Source of the DNA: Dongia_A sp044226685
GTDB lineage: Bacteria > Pseudomonadota > Alphaproteobacteria > Dongiales > Dongiaceae
Reading direction: 5' to 3'
DNA length: 24,860 bases
NCBI GenBank assembly: GCA_044226685.1
Contig: JBGAGP010000071.1
Span: 1 to 24,860, forward strand
The position numbers and the translations under genes were made by a program. Of the stretch, positions 9,705-17,219 are shown piece by piece (the first letter of the stretch is position 1; each line of letters starts with the position of its first letter). Below the pieces are notes generated by a model. The model ran no database searches. It was not told the origin of the DNA and saw nothing but the letters and a program-made list of their open reading frames with translations.

Positions 9705-12085
9705 GCCAGGACCTTGGCGATGGTTTCAGCCAGGCTGAGGCGGGGAAACGGCTTGGACAGGATGGGGATGTTCTGCAAGCGCGGCGGCATCGTCATCGCA
9801 TGGCGCGAATAGCCGGACATGAAGATGATCTTGATGTCCGGGTTGGCCGCCAGGACCTCCTCGGCGATATCGAGCCCGCTTGGGCCGCTCGGCAGGACCA
9901 CATCGGTCACGATCAGGCTGATGTCCGGATGCGCGGCGATGATCTCGCGCCCCTTCATGCCATTCTCCGCCTCCAGCGTGCGGAAGCCCAATGACCGCAG
10001 GAATTCGACCTGCAGCCGGCGGACGGATCCCTCGTCCTCGATCACCAGGACCAGCCGGTCCCCGGCGACGATGCTCGGCGCCGCCGGCTTGTCCGTCCGC
10101 TCGATCGGCAGGCCGCCTTTCTGGGCGCGGGGCAGGAACAGCTTGATGGTGGTGCCGTGGCCGGGCTCACTGTAGATCTTCAGGTGGCCGCCGGATTGCT
10201 TGATGAACCCATAGACCATGCTGAGGCCGAGCCCGGTGCCGCGGCCGACCGGCTTGGTGGTGAAGAACGGCTCCAGGGCCCTTTGCGCAACGACCTTCGT
10301 CATGCCAGTGCCGCTGTCGCTGACCGAGACCATCACGTATTCGCCGGCCGCCAGGTCCGGAACCTCCGCGGCATAACTCTCGTCAATCATCGTGTTCTCG
10401 GCCGCGATCGTCAGGCGGCCGCCGTGCGGCATCGCATCGCGCGCATTGACGACCAGGTTGATGAGAGAGTTCTCCAGCTGGTGCGCGTCGATCCGCGCCG
10501 GCCACAGATCCTCGCCGATGGTTATGTCGATCTGGACCGATTCCTCGACCGTCCGCCGCAACACCACGGAGAGGTCGCGAATGAGCTTCTCGATGTCGAC
10601 CAGGCTCGGCGCCAGCTGCTGCTGCCGGGCATAGGCGAGCAGGCGATGGGTCAGGCTCGCCCCGCGCTCGGCCGCGTCGAGGGCGTCGGTGGTCAGGGCG
10701 CGGAGCTGTGGTGTCGGCGCGCGCTCCAGGAGGAGTTCCAGGTTGCCGTAGATGATCGCGAGGATGTTGTTGAAATCGTGCGCGACGCCGCCGGTCAACT
10801 GGCCGATCGCCTCCATTTTCTGCGATTGCCGCAGATGTTCCTCCGTGGCGCGCTGCTGCGTCACGTCGTCGACCAGCAGAAGGTACCCGTCCCTGCCGTC
10901 GTTGCCGAGCGCCGCGATCGAGATATTGAGATCGAGCAGCGTGCCGTCCGCGCGGCGTCGCGTGCCCTCCAGGTTGCGGATGCTGCGCTCGGCGTGCGCC
11001 GTGGCGCGGAGTGCATTGACGTCGCCGTATCCCTTGACGTGCAATTCCGACCAGAGTTCCCCGTAGGACCGCCCGAGGACGTCGGCGGCCATGATCTCGA
11101 AGATGCGCTCGGCCGTCGCATTCCAGATGGCGATCCGTTCCTCGTCGTCGAACGCGATGACGGCGACCGGGGACGCCTGCACGATCTTCTCCAGCGCCTC
11201 GCTGGTGCGGCGCAGGGCCTCGCTCGCCCGCGCCCGCTCCTCGGCAATGACCTGTTCCCTGTGGATGCGGGCCAGTTCCTGCGCCACCGCCTTGCGCTCG
11301 GTGATGTCGCGCACGATGGCGATGACGTGCGTGCCGGAGGCCAGCTCGACCGGCCCCAGCATCACGTCGACGGGAAACTCGCTGCCGTCCCGACGGCGCG
11401 CCGAGAGCTCCTGCGCGGACCCCATCTCGCGAATCGTCGGCTCCCGGATGAAGCCGTTGCGATGGCCCTTGTGCCGCTCGCGGAACCGCTCCGGCAGCAG
11501 CATCTCGATATCATTGCCGATCAGCGCGCCGCGCGTGTATCCGAACATGCCCGCCGCCCGGTCGTTGATCTGCTCGATCTTGCCCTCGCGGTTGATCACG
11601 ACAATGGAATCGGGGCTGTATTCGAGGATGGCCGCCGCCATGCGGCGGCGGGCGTCGGCGTCGCGCCTGTCGCTGATGTCCTCGGCGAATTCGCTGTAGG
11701 CGGCGAGCCTGCCCTCGGCGTTGCGGATGGCGCGCAAGGTGATGGCGACCCAGATCCTGCCGCCGTCCTTGCAGACCCGCCGCACTTCCTGATGCGCGAC
11801 GCCGGTACGGGCGGCCAGGTTCATCAGTTCCTGCGGCACGCCTGTCGCGCGGTCTTCCGCTGTGAACAGACTCGCATAGTCCCGGCCGGACATCTCCGCG
11901 CCGGAATATCCGGTGATGCGCTCCGCGCCGCGATTCCAATTCGCCACGCGCCCATCGCTCTCGATGAGATAGATCGCGCGATCGTCGATGCTATCGACCA
12001 GGCGACGCATGATCTCGCCGCTGTTCTGCTGCTCTCCCAAATGGGAGGCTGCGGCGGGCCTGGCCGAATCGTCCGCTGTGGTCAT
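9701..12085 (-). CDS. hybrid histidine kinase with three PAS domains and a C-terminal receiver
   Basis: A 794-residue cytoplasmic sensor kinase with no hydrophobic helix. Three PAS domains lie at about 26-145, 148-268 and 295-412, each ending in a D-x-[ST/V]-[ED/Q]-R type tail such as VRDITERK. The dimerisation domain has the phospho-acceptor His436 (GGVAHDFNNIL). The ATPase domain shows the N box (NLVVNARDAM, about 543-552), DSGTGM (590-595) and the G-rich lid GRGTGLGL (614-621). The C-terminal receiver (about 678-794) has phospho-acceptor Asp728 (IVTDVVLP) and Lys778 in LSKPF. I choose ATG 12085 over the TTG at 12100. The signal is unknown; PAS domains often bind heme, flavin or metabolites, but no diagnostic residue set is evident. 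A coupled single-domain receiver follows. Confidence 0.92.
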   Translation of the reverse strand: MTTADDSARPAAASHLGEQQNSGEIMRRLVDSIDDRAIYLIESDGRVANWNRGAERITGYSGAEMSGRDYASLFTAEDRATGVPQELMNLAARTGVAHQEVRRVCKDGGRIWVAITLRAIRNAEGRLAAYSEFAEDISDRRDADARRRMAAAILEYSPDSIVVINREGKIEQINDRAAGMFGYTRGALIGNDIEMLLPERFRERHKGHRNGFIREPTIREMGSAQELSARRRDGSEFPVDVMLGPVELASGTHVIAIVRDITERKAVAQELARIHREQVIAEERARASEALRRTSEALEKIVQASPVAVIAFDDEERIAIWNATAERIFEIMAADVLGRSYGELWSELHVKGYGDVNALRATAHAERSIRNLEGTRRRADGTLLDLNISIAALGNDGRDGYLLLVDDVTQQRATEEHLRQSQKMEAIGQLTGGVAHDFNNILAIIYGNLELLLERAPTPQLRALTTDALDAAERGASLTHRLLAYARQQQLAPSLVDIEKLIRDLSVVLRRTVEESVQIDITIGEDLWPARIDAHQLENSLINLVVNARDAMPHGGRLTIAAENTMIDESYAAEVPDLAAGEYVMVSVSDSGTGMTKVVAQRALEPFFTTKPVGRGTGLGLSMVYGFIKQSGGHLKIYSEPGHGTTIKLFLPRAQKGGLPIERTDKPAAPSIVAGDRLVLVIEDEGSVRRLQVEFLRSLGFRTLEAENGMKGREIIAAHPDISLIVTDVVLPSGPSGLDIAEEVLAANPDIKIIFMSGYSRHAMTMPPRLQNIPILSKPFPRLSLAETIAKVLA

Positions 12086-12419
12086 CGGCCATCCAAGCAA
12101 TGCACCGGCGGCTCTGTCCCCGAGCTTCGCGCCAAGCGGAGCGCACCCAATTGCCGGCGGATTTCATTAGCCTCCCGATTTCGCGGCCCTGTCAAGCATC
12201 CTACGCCGCCGCCGCGGCGCGCAGGCCCTGTCGGCGGGTGATTTCACCTTTTGCGCCGCTGATGCTGCAGCGGCGCATATCAGGGAAACTAAAGTGCGTG
12301 GTCTTCGAGAATGGATGCCGAATTGCGGGAAGGCCTGGAAAATAAGCGCTTCCGGCGTGGCCGGCCGTTAAACCGCAACAGCAGCGTGGTTATGAAAACG
12401 CTTGCAGAGGCGACTGCAC
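12086..12419. other. intergenic region upstream of the hybrid kinase, with one strong hairpin
   Basis: No gene is supported here. The main structure is a perfect 9-bp stem, GCGCCGCTG (12253-12261) with CAGCGGCGC (12268-12276) around a 6-base loop. There is no U tract after it on either strand in the right place for a terminator. The region must hold the kinase promoter on the minus strand, but I see no convincing -35/-10 pair. Confidence 0.55.
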
Positions 12420-13889
12420 CTAGCCGCTGCGGGCGACGCCGAACATGCTGCCGTCGTTCTTGCGCACGAACAGGTTGCTGAGCGCGTCGGCGGTGTTCTC
12501 CGCGGTGAACTGCGGCTTCTCGCCGGCGAACTTGCACGACGCCAGGACCTGCTCGACGATGAACTTCGGTTGGAAATAGGCGAGCGGCGCCTTGTTGGCG
12601 CGCACGCCGTCGACCACCAGGCGATAGATCTCATCGGTCAGGGTCAGGCCGGCCTTCTGGGCCATGCCGTCGAAGACCCGGCGATAGAGATCCTCCGGCG
12701 GCTCCACCGTTTCCAGCTTGTACGAGATGCGGCGTTGGAAGGCCGGGTCCATCAGGTCGTCGGGATGCAGGTTGGTGGAGAAGATGACGATCTCGTCGAA
12801 GGGCAGCTTGATGCTCTTGCCCGAATGCAGGGTCAGGTAGTCGACCTTGCTGTTGAGCGGCACGATCCAGCGGTTGAGGATGTCCTCCGGCTTGGCGCGC
12901 TGGCGGCCGAAATCGTCGATCAGGAAGGTGCCGTTCATCGCCTTCACGTGCAAAGGCGCCTCGTAGAACTTGGCGATGTGGTTGAACTTGAGGTCGAGCA
13001 TCTCGATGGAGAGCTCGCCGCCGGTGGCGACGAAGGGCCGATAGCACGGCACCCAGCGCCGATCGATCGTGCCGCGGCGCACGCCCAGGCCGCTTTCGGT
13101 GCCGGTCACGCCGGAGACGGTGCGATGGATCATCGGGTCGTAGACCTTGACGATCTCGCCGCCGACCTCGAAGCAATAGGGCACGTAGATGACGTTCTCG
13201 AACACGCGGCCGATAATCTCGGCGATCGTGGTCTTGCCGTTGCCGGCCGGGCCGTAGATCAGGATCGGGTTGCCGGAGTTGACCGCCGGGCCGATGCGGT
13301 TGACGAAGCGGTCCGGCACCACCAGGCCGGCAAAGGCCTCGTCCAGCATCTGCCGCGTCACCACCTCATTGGTCACGCGCTGGCGCTCGATGCGCTCCTG
13401 GTAGGCGGCGAGCGGAACCGGGGCGGGGCCGAAATACTGGCTCTTGTCATAGGCTTCCAGCGCCCAGTCGCGGCCGGCGCGGGTCATGGCGTGGCGCATC
13501 TCGGTCAGCACGCCGCCGCCGCCGATGCTGGCGGCGCCCACCGCCTCGACCAGCTTGCGCTCCTTGGCGTCCTGCAGCAGCTTGTTGACGATGGTGCTCG
13601 GCACCTTCAACGCCTCGGCGATCTGCGAGGGCGTTTCCAGACGCTCCAGATGCATGCCCTTGATGGCGAGCTCCAGCAGGAACACGGGGTCGAGCCCGGT
13701 ATCCTCGATGGTGAGGGGGGCTGGCGGCGATTCGCTGATCACCGCGTCGACCTGTTCCTTGGTCAGCAGGCCCAGCGTCACCAGGCTGTCGCCGATGCGC
13801 CCGCCATGGGCCTTCTGATGCTCGAGCGCCTTGCCGATCTCCTCCGCCGACACCAACCCCTTGGCCACCAGAATGTCGCCGAAACTCAT
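12420..13889 (-). CDS. AAA-family ATPase with GspE/MshE-like N-terminal region
   Basis: A 489-residue cytoplasmic protein. Residues 1-50 (FGDILVAKGLVSAEEIGKAL, then GGRIGDSLVTLGLLTKEQ) look like the helical repeat found at the N-terminus of type II secretion and pilus ATPases of the GspE/MshE type. Residues 80-117 look like a winged helix (SQIAEALKVPSTIVNKLL). The ATPase domain follows: Walker A GPAGNGKTT (213-221), Walker B TFLIDDFG (321-328), sensor 1 FSTN (370-373) and a likely arginine finger at FQRR (384-387). It is thus an AAA+ module, not a GspE-type secretion ATPase. AGGG seven bases upstream supports ATG 13889. Neighbours are a TPR protein upstream and a hybrid kinase downstream, each separated by more than 300 bases, so it is probably a single-gene transcript. 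Its process is unknown to me. Confidence 0.75.
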   Translation of the reverse strand: MSFGDILVAKGLVSAEEIGKALEHQKAHGGRIGDSLVTLGLLTKEQVDAVISESPPAPLTIEDTGLDPVFLLELAIKGMHLERLETPSQIAEALKVPSTIVNKLLQDAKERKLVEAVGAASIGGGGVLTEMRHAMTRAGRDWALEAYDKSQYFGPAPVPLAAYQERIERQRVTNEVVTRQMLDEAFAGLVVPDRFVNRIGPAVNSGNPILIYGPAGNGKTTIAEIIGRVFENVIYVPYCFEVGGEIVKVYDPMIHRTVSGVTGTESGLGVRRGTIDRRWVPCYRPFVATGGELSIEMLDLKFNHIAKFYEAPLHVKAMNGTFLIDDFGRQRAKPEDILNRWIVPLNSKVDYLTLHSGKSIKLPFDEIVIFSTNLHPDDLMDPAFQRRISYKLETVEPPEDLYRRVFDGMAQKAGLTLTDEIYRLVVDGVRANKAPLAYFQPKFIVEQVLASCKFAGEKPQFTAENTADALSNLFVRKNDGSMFGVARSG

Positions 13890-14276
13890 CGCTCACCCTC
13901 TCCCGCTGATGTACCCACTCGCACACTGGCCGGCCAAGCCTGCAAGACCGGAGCTTGCACGACCGATCACGCGTTTCCCGATTTTCGAGACCCCGACGGC
14001 ATCGAAACCCGAGTTGAATATCCGCGCGTCGATTCCCATCCACCCGCCGATGGGAACCAGCGCCCAAGGGTGGCGGCAAAGTGCAAACGATTGCTTAAGC
14101 GGAGCGAGATGGCGGCCGGAAGATTGCCGGGAGAATGGATGGCATTTTAGGTGCTTTTGATCGAACCAGGCCCAGCGGCAGGGTAGAAGTTGCAGGGCCG
14201 GGTTCGAATGAGAAGGCACGGCCTCCACCCCCGCGCGGGCAGAGGCCGCCCTGCTCAGGACTGCGATCGGAATCGG
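13890..14276. other. 387-base intergenic region upstream of the AAA ATPase
   Basis: No gene is supported; short frames here lack domain features. On the minus strand TAAAAT near 14147-14152 could be a -10 for the ATPase gene, but no acceptable -35 lies 17 bases upstream of it. The part near 14230-14260 is GC-rich and may end the TPR transcript, but I see only a weak stem. Confidence 0.5.
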
Positions 14277-14738
14277 CTATTGCGCGGCGAGCTTGTCGAT
14301 CTGCGCCTGCAAATCCTCGAACTCCTCGCAATCGCCGCAGGCGAGGCGCAGGACCTCGAGCCGCTCCTTGGCTTTCTCCGGCTGGTGCGTCTCGAGATAG
14401 AGCTCGCCCAGGTACTCGTTGGCGCCGAGATGCTTCGGGTTGAGCGCGAGTGCCTGGTTGTAGAAATCGAGCGCCTCGGTCATGTGCCCGGTCTTGCGCA
14501 GCGAGAAGCCGATCAGGTTGAGCACGTCGGGATTGCCCGGCGATTCCTGGTCGAGCTGGCGGAGCAGCGGCAGGGCCTCGTCGAAGCGCGCGGCGTCGAC
14601 CAGGGTGCGCGCGGCGTCGAAATCGCCGGTCGTGGCGCTGGCCGGGGTTTCCTCGGTATCGGCCGCGCCGGCCCAGCCGGGGCTGAGCACCGCGCAGAAC
14701 AGCGCGCAGGCGGCAAGGCGGGCAATATGCTTGGTCAT
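14277..14738 (-). CDS. exported TPR-repeat protein
   Basis: A 153-residue protein with a Sec signal peptide (hydrophobic at about 6-20, probable cut after GAA near 26) and two to three tetratricopeptide repeats between about 38 and 130 (FDEALPLLRQLDQESPGNPD, then GHMTEALDFYNQALALNPKH, then LGELYLETHQPEKAKERLEV). A CGDC pair of cysteines (134-137) follows the last repeat and could form a disulfide or bind metal. It is probably a periplasmic adaptor. A GGAAAG before ATG 14738 fits a start there. It lies 29 bases after the phosphoesterase gene, so the two form an operon. Confidence 0.85.
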   Translation of the reverse strand: MTKHIARLAACALFCAVLSPGWAGAADTEETPASATTGDFDAARTLVDAARFDEALPLLRQLDQESPGNPDVLNLIGFSLRKTGHMTEALDFYNQALALNPKHLGANEYLGELYLETHQPEKAKERLEVLRLACGDCEEFEDLQAQIDKLAAQ

Positions 14739-14767
14739 GATCTTTCCTTTCAAATACAGCGTTGCGG

Positions 14768-15655
14768 TCAGACGATCGGGTGATCCTGGACCTGCGGCGC
14801 GCCGGCGCCGGCCTCCACCGCGCGCCAACCGATGCCGTGATCGGCAGCGGCGGGGTCCCAGGGCAACGGCGCCTTCTTCGGCTGCGCGCCCGGCGCCGGC
14901 AGCGGATACATCGCCGACCGCGCCGAGACGTGGGTGACGTTGCCGGTCTTGTGGTGGTTCTCCTGGTGGATGTGGCCGTAGAACACGGTGGCCGAAGCGA
15001 AGCGGTCGAGCAGGGCCACCGCCTCTGCGCCGTCGCCGGTGAACCAGTCCCAATCCGGCTTCAAGTCGAAGAGCGGCCGGTGGGTCAACAGCACCACCGG
15101 CTGCGTGTCGGGGAGCCCGGCTAGGTCCTGGCGCAGCCAGTCGAGTTGCGCCGCGCCGATCAGGCCCTTGGGGTCGGAGACGTTGTCGAGGGTGACGAAA
15201 TGCACGCCCTTGTGGTCGAAGCTCTGGTGCATGACGCCGAAGTTCTCCTGGAAGGCGGCGCCGGCATCGGCGGCGGCGTCATGCTCGCCGGGCAGGAAAT
15301 AGAGCGTCTTCACCTTGAGGCCGCCGATCATCTCCTTGAACTCGGCCATGCGCCGGCGGCGCTCCGCCGGATCGTCGGTCTTGTGGGTGAGGTCGCCGGT
15401 GAAGACGATGAAATCCGGCGCCGGGGTCACGCCGTTGATGGCATCGATCGCCTTCATCAGGGTGCCGCGGGTGTCGGGATTGGCCTTCGGGTCGGCGAAG
15501 CCCCAATGGGTGTCGCTGAGCTGGACGAAGTAGAAATCCTCCGCCGCCTGGGCGATCCGGCCGAGGCGGGAGGCGAAAACGACGCCGCCGCCGATGGCGG
15601 CCAGCCGCAGCGCGTCGCGCCGGCTGAGCGTTCTGGACCTCAAGGGGTTGTGCAT
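14768..15655 (-). CDS. Tat-exported calcineurin-like metallophosphoesterase
   Basis: A 295-residue exported hydrolase. The N-terminus carries a twin-arginine signal (SRRDALRLAAIGGGVVFAS at 11-29). Metal-site motifs appear in order: SDTH (Asp48, His50), GDLTH (Asp88), GEHD (His125), THRP (His192) and GHIH (His228, His230). The usual GNHD is GEHD here; I recall the same change in other Tat-type members, so it may be a subfamily trait rather than a defect. It should hydrolyse a phosphomono- or diester in the periplasm, substrate unknown. GGAG seven bases before ATG 15655 fixes the start. It heads an operon with the TPR gene and is divergent from the ECF sigma gene, with which it appears to share promoter type. 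Confidence 0.9.
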   Translation of the reverse strand: MHNPLRSRTLSRRDALRLAAIGGGVVFASRLGRIAQAAEDFYFVQLSDTHWGFADPKANPDTRGTLMKAIDAINGVTPAPDFIVFTGDLTHKTDDPAERRRRMAEFKEMIGGLKVKTLYFLPGEHDAAADAGAAFQENFGVMHQSFDHKGVHFVTLDNVSDPKGLIGAAQLDWLRQDLAGLPDTQPVVLLTHRPLFDLKPDWDWFTGDGAEAVALLDRFASATVFYGHIHQENHHKTGNVTHVSARSAMYPLPAPGAQPKKAPLPWDPAAADHGIGWRAVEAGAGAPQVQDHPIV

Positions 15656-15688
15656 GGACTTTCTCCTGGGTTGGTGGGAACCCTCCCT

Positions 15689-15716
15689 AGACCGGTCCGG
15701 GCCGGCGGCTATTCCC
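15689..15716 (-). promoter_or_regulatory. predicted ECF-sigma promoter of the phosphoesterase/TPR operon
   Basis: Minus-strand GGGAATA (15716 to 15710), 16 bases, then GGTCT (15693 to 15689). The ATG of the phosphoesterase is 33 bases downstream. The same two elements with the same spacing occur on the plus strand in front of the ECF sigma gene. Confidence 0.6.
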
Positions 15717-15728
15717 GCCAAATCGGCC

Positions 15729-15756
15729 GGGAATAAAATGGTCACATGGCGGGTAT
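15729..15756 (+). promoter_or_regulatory. predicted autoregulated ECF-sigma promoter
   Basis: GGGAATA (15729-15735), 16 bases, then GGTAT (15752-15756), about 87 bases before the sigma-factor start. ECF sigma factors commonly drive their own genes from a GGAA-type -35. The match in motif and spacing to the divergent copy at 15689-15716 is the main support. Confidence 0.6.
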
Positions 15757-15831
15757 GAAGCCCTGGATGGACCGCGGGCGCGGTGTTGCGCCTGCCGGGA
15801 TCGAAGCGGCCGGACGGGGCTTGGCGGGTTT

Positions 15832-15836
15832 GGAGG
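15832..15836 (+). promoter_or_regulatory. ribosome binding site that decides a TTG start
   Basis: GGAGG lies seven bases before TTG 15844. There is no ATG or GTG at a suitable distance in the frame, so this strong site supports TTG initiation for the ECF sigma factor. Confidence 0.7.
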
Positions 15837-15843
15837 CATTATT

Positions 15844-16377
15844 TTGTCCGAGTTCGACCGGCGCGCGCGATTCGAGCAGCTGGCGGTGCCATTGCTGGAC
15901 GATGCGGTGAACCTGGCGGCGTGGCTGACCGGCAATCGCAGCGACGCCGAAGACATCGCGCAGGAGGCCTTGTTGCGCGCCTACAAGTATCTCGACCGAT
16001 TCTCCGGCGGCAGCTTCCGGCCCTGGCTGCTGGCGATCGTGCGCAACACGGCGATGACCTGGCTGGCGCGCAACCGCTCGCCCAAGGTGGTCTACATGGC
16101 CGATGCCGAGACTCTGGAGACCCAGTCGGTGGCCGAGCCGGTGCGCCCGGACAATCCCGAGCAGGCCCTGGCGCGGCGCGACCAGTCGGCCGAGATCAAC
16201 CAGGCGGTCGCCGCCCTGCCGGCGGAATTCCGCGAGGTCATCGTGCTGCGCGAGGTGCAGGACCTGTCCTACAAGGAGATCGCCGCGGTGATCGACGTGC
16301 CGATCGGCACCGTGATGTCGCGCCTGTCGCGGGCGCGCAAGCTGCTGATGCAGGCCCTGCCGGAGTATGCCGCATGA
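15844..16377 (+). CDS. ECF-family RNA polymerase sigma factor
   Basis: A 177-residue sigma-70 factor of the extracytoplasmic-function class with only regions 2 and 4. Region 2 (about 15-80) has NRSDAEDIAQEALLRAYKYL and FRPWLLAIVRNTAMTWL. Region 4 (about 120-172) has LPAEFREVIVLREVQDLSYK and the recognition helix IGTVMSRLSRARKLL. The start is TTG 15844 behind GGAGG. Its stop overlaps the anti-sigma start in ATGA. It should be held inactive by the anti-sigma factor and, when released, direct polymerase to GGGAATA-type promoters found on both sides of this intergenic region. The inducing signal is unknown. Confidence 0.93.
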   Translation: MSEFDRRARFEQLAVPLLDDAVNLAAWLTGNRSDAEDIAQEALLRAYKYLDRFSGGSFRPWLLAIVRNTAMTWLARNRSPKVVYMADAETLETQSVAEPVRPDNPEQALARRDQSAEINQAVAALPAEFREVIVLREVQDLSYKEIAAVIDVPIGTVMSRLSRARKLLMQALPEYAA

Positions 16378-17156
16378 CCGAGCTGGATCAGATCGGCTGC
16401 GCCGCGCGCGAGGCCTATGTCGACGGCGAGCTCACCGCCTTGGAAAGTGCCGCCTTCGACCGGCACATGGCCGCCTGCGCGGATTGCCAGCGCGAGGTCG
16501 CGCGCACCCTGCGGCTGCGCGCGGAGCTGCGCGACAAGCTGACCCGGCATGAGGCGAGCGATGATCTGCGCCGCCGGCTGCTGGCGCAGCTGCCGGCCGC
16601 CGCGCCGGCCTCGGCCCCGCGCGGAGCGCGCCCCCGGTCGACGCGCCGGGAATGGTTCCAGATGGCGGCCGCGGCCTCGGTCGCGGCGGTGCTGGCGGGA
16701 TCGGCGACGCTCTATGCCGTGCGTCCCGGCGCGGAAGCGGATTGGGCGACCGCGGCGCTCAACGCGCATCGCCGCGCCACGTTGTCGGACCACGTGTTCG
16801 ACGTCGCGTCCTCCGACCGCCACACGGTGAAGCCGTGGTTCGGCGGCAAGACGTCGGTGGCGCCGGTGGTGGTCGACCTCAAGGCGGCGGGCTATCCGTT
16901 GCTGGGCGGCCGGCTCGACATCCCGCAGGACGCGCCCCTACCGGTGCTGGTCTACCAGGCCGGCCCGCATGTGGTCAGCCTGTTCGTCCGCGCCGGGTCG
17001 GGAGACGCCGCGCCGGAGCTGCGCCACCAGGACGGCTTCGCCATCCTCTCCTGGCGCGAGCGGAATTTCGATTTTACCGCCGTCTCCGATGCCGACGCGG
17101 CGGAACTCGGCGCCTTCCAGCGCGCCTTCTCGGCGGCGCTGGCGCAATTGCCTTAG
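16374..17156 (+). CDS. membrane-bound zinc-finger anti-sigma factor
   Basis: A 260-residue partner of the ECF sigma factor. Residues 5-60 form an anti-sigma zinc-finger domain with His31-x3-Cys35-x2-Cys38 (FDRHMAACADC), which should bind the sigma factor in the cytoplasm. One transmembrane helix lies at about 97-116 (MAAAASVAAVLAGSATLYAV). The remaining 140 residues would be periplasmic, with repeated PVVVDLKAAGYPLLGGRLD-type beta strands, and probably sense the signal or a ligand. The start ATG 16374 overlaps the sigma-factor stop (ATGA), so the pair is co-translated. Release could be by proteolysis or by a zinc/thiol switch; sequence does not decide. Confidence 0.92.
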   Translation: MTELDQIGCAAREAYVDGELTALESAAFDRHMAACADCQREVARTLRLRAELRDKLTRHEASDDLRRRLLAQLPAAAPASAPRGARPRSTRREWFQMAAAASVAAVLAGSATLYAVRPGAEADWATAALNAHRRATLSDHVFDVASSDRHTVKPWFGGKTSVAPVVVDLKAAGYPLLGGRLDIPQDAPLPVLVYQAGPHVVSLFVRAGSGDAAPELRHQDGFAILSWRERNFDFTAVSDADAAELGAFQRAFSAALAQLP

Positions 17157-17219
17157 AGCAGGTTGATTGGTCGCATTTCTGGCGCCGAACCGGGGACCAC
17201 TTCGGCGGGCAATGCTCTA
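17154..17219. repeat. 66-bp intergenic palindromic element between convergent genes
   Basis: Ends are TAGAGCA (17154-17160) and TGCTCTA (17213-17219), exact reverse complements. Inside, CGCCGAA (17183-17189) pairs with TTCGGCG (17201-17207). The outer TAG of each arm is the stop codon of the gene entering from that side, so the element ends both genes and may act as a bidirectional terminator. From memory, TAGAGCA...TGCTCTA elements are common between genes in Alphaproteobacteria. Confidence 0.6.

Noticed and set aside
11265..11665. heme-binding FixL-type PAS in the hybrid kinase
   Set aside because: The second PAS has an RERHKGHR stretch near the position of the FixL heme histidine, but this is common in non-heme PAS domains and the FixL distal arginine region is not matched.
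10157..12241. 694-codon plus-strand open frame opposite the hybrid kinase
   Set aside because: The opposite strand codes a full PAS/kinase/receiver protein; this frame shows no domains.
12253..12276. rho-independent terminator
   Set aside because: The 9-bp stem is perfect, but no U tract follows on the minus strand (AAAA does) and no plus-strand gene precedes it, so it is described only as a hairpin.
12402..14150. 582-codon plus-strand open frame opposite the AAA ATPase
   Set aside because: It is antisense to a protein with complete AAA motifs, and its composition is that of a GC shadow.
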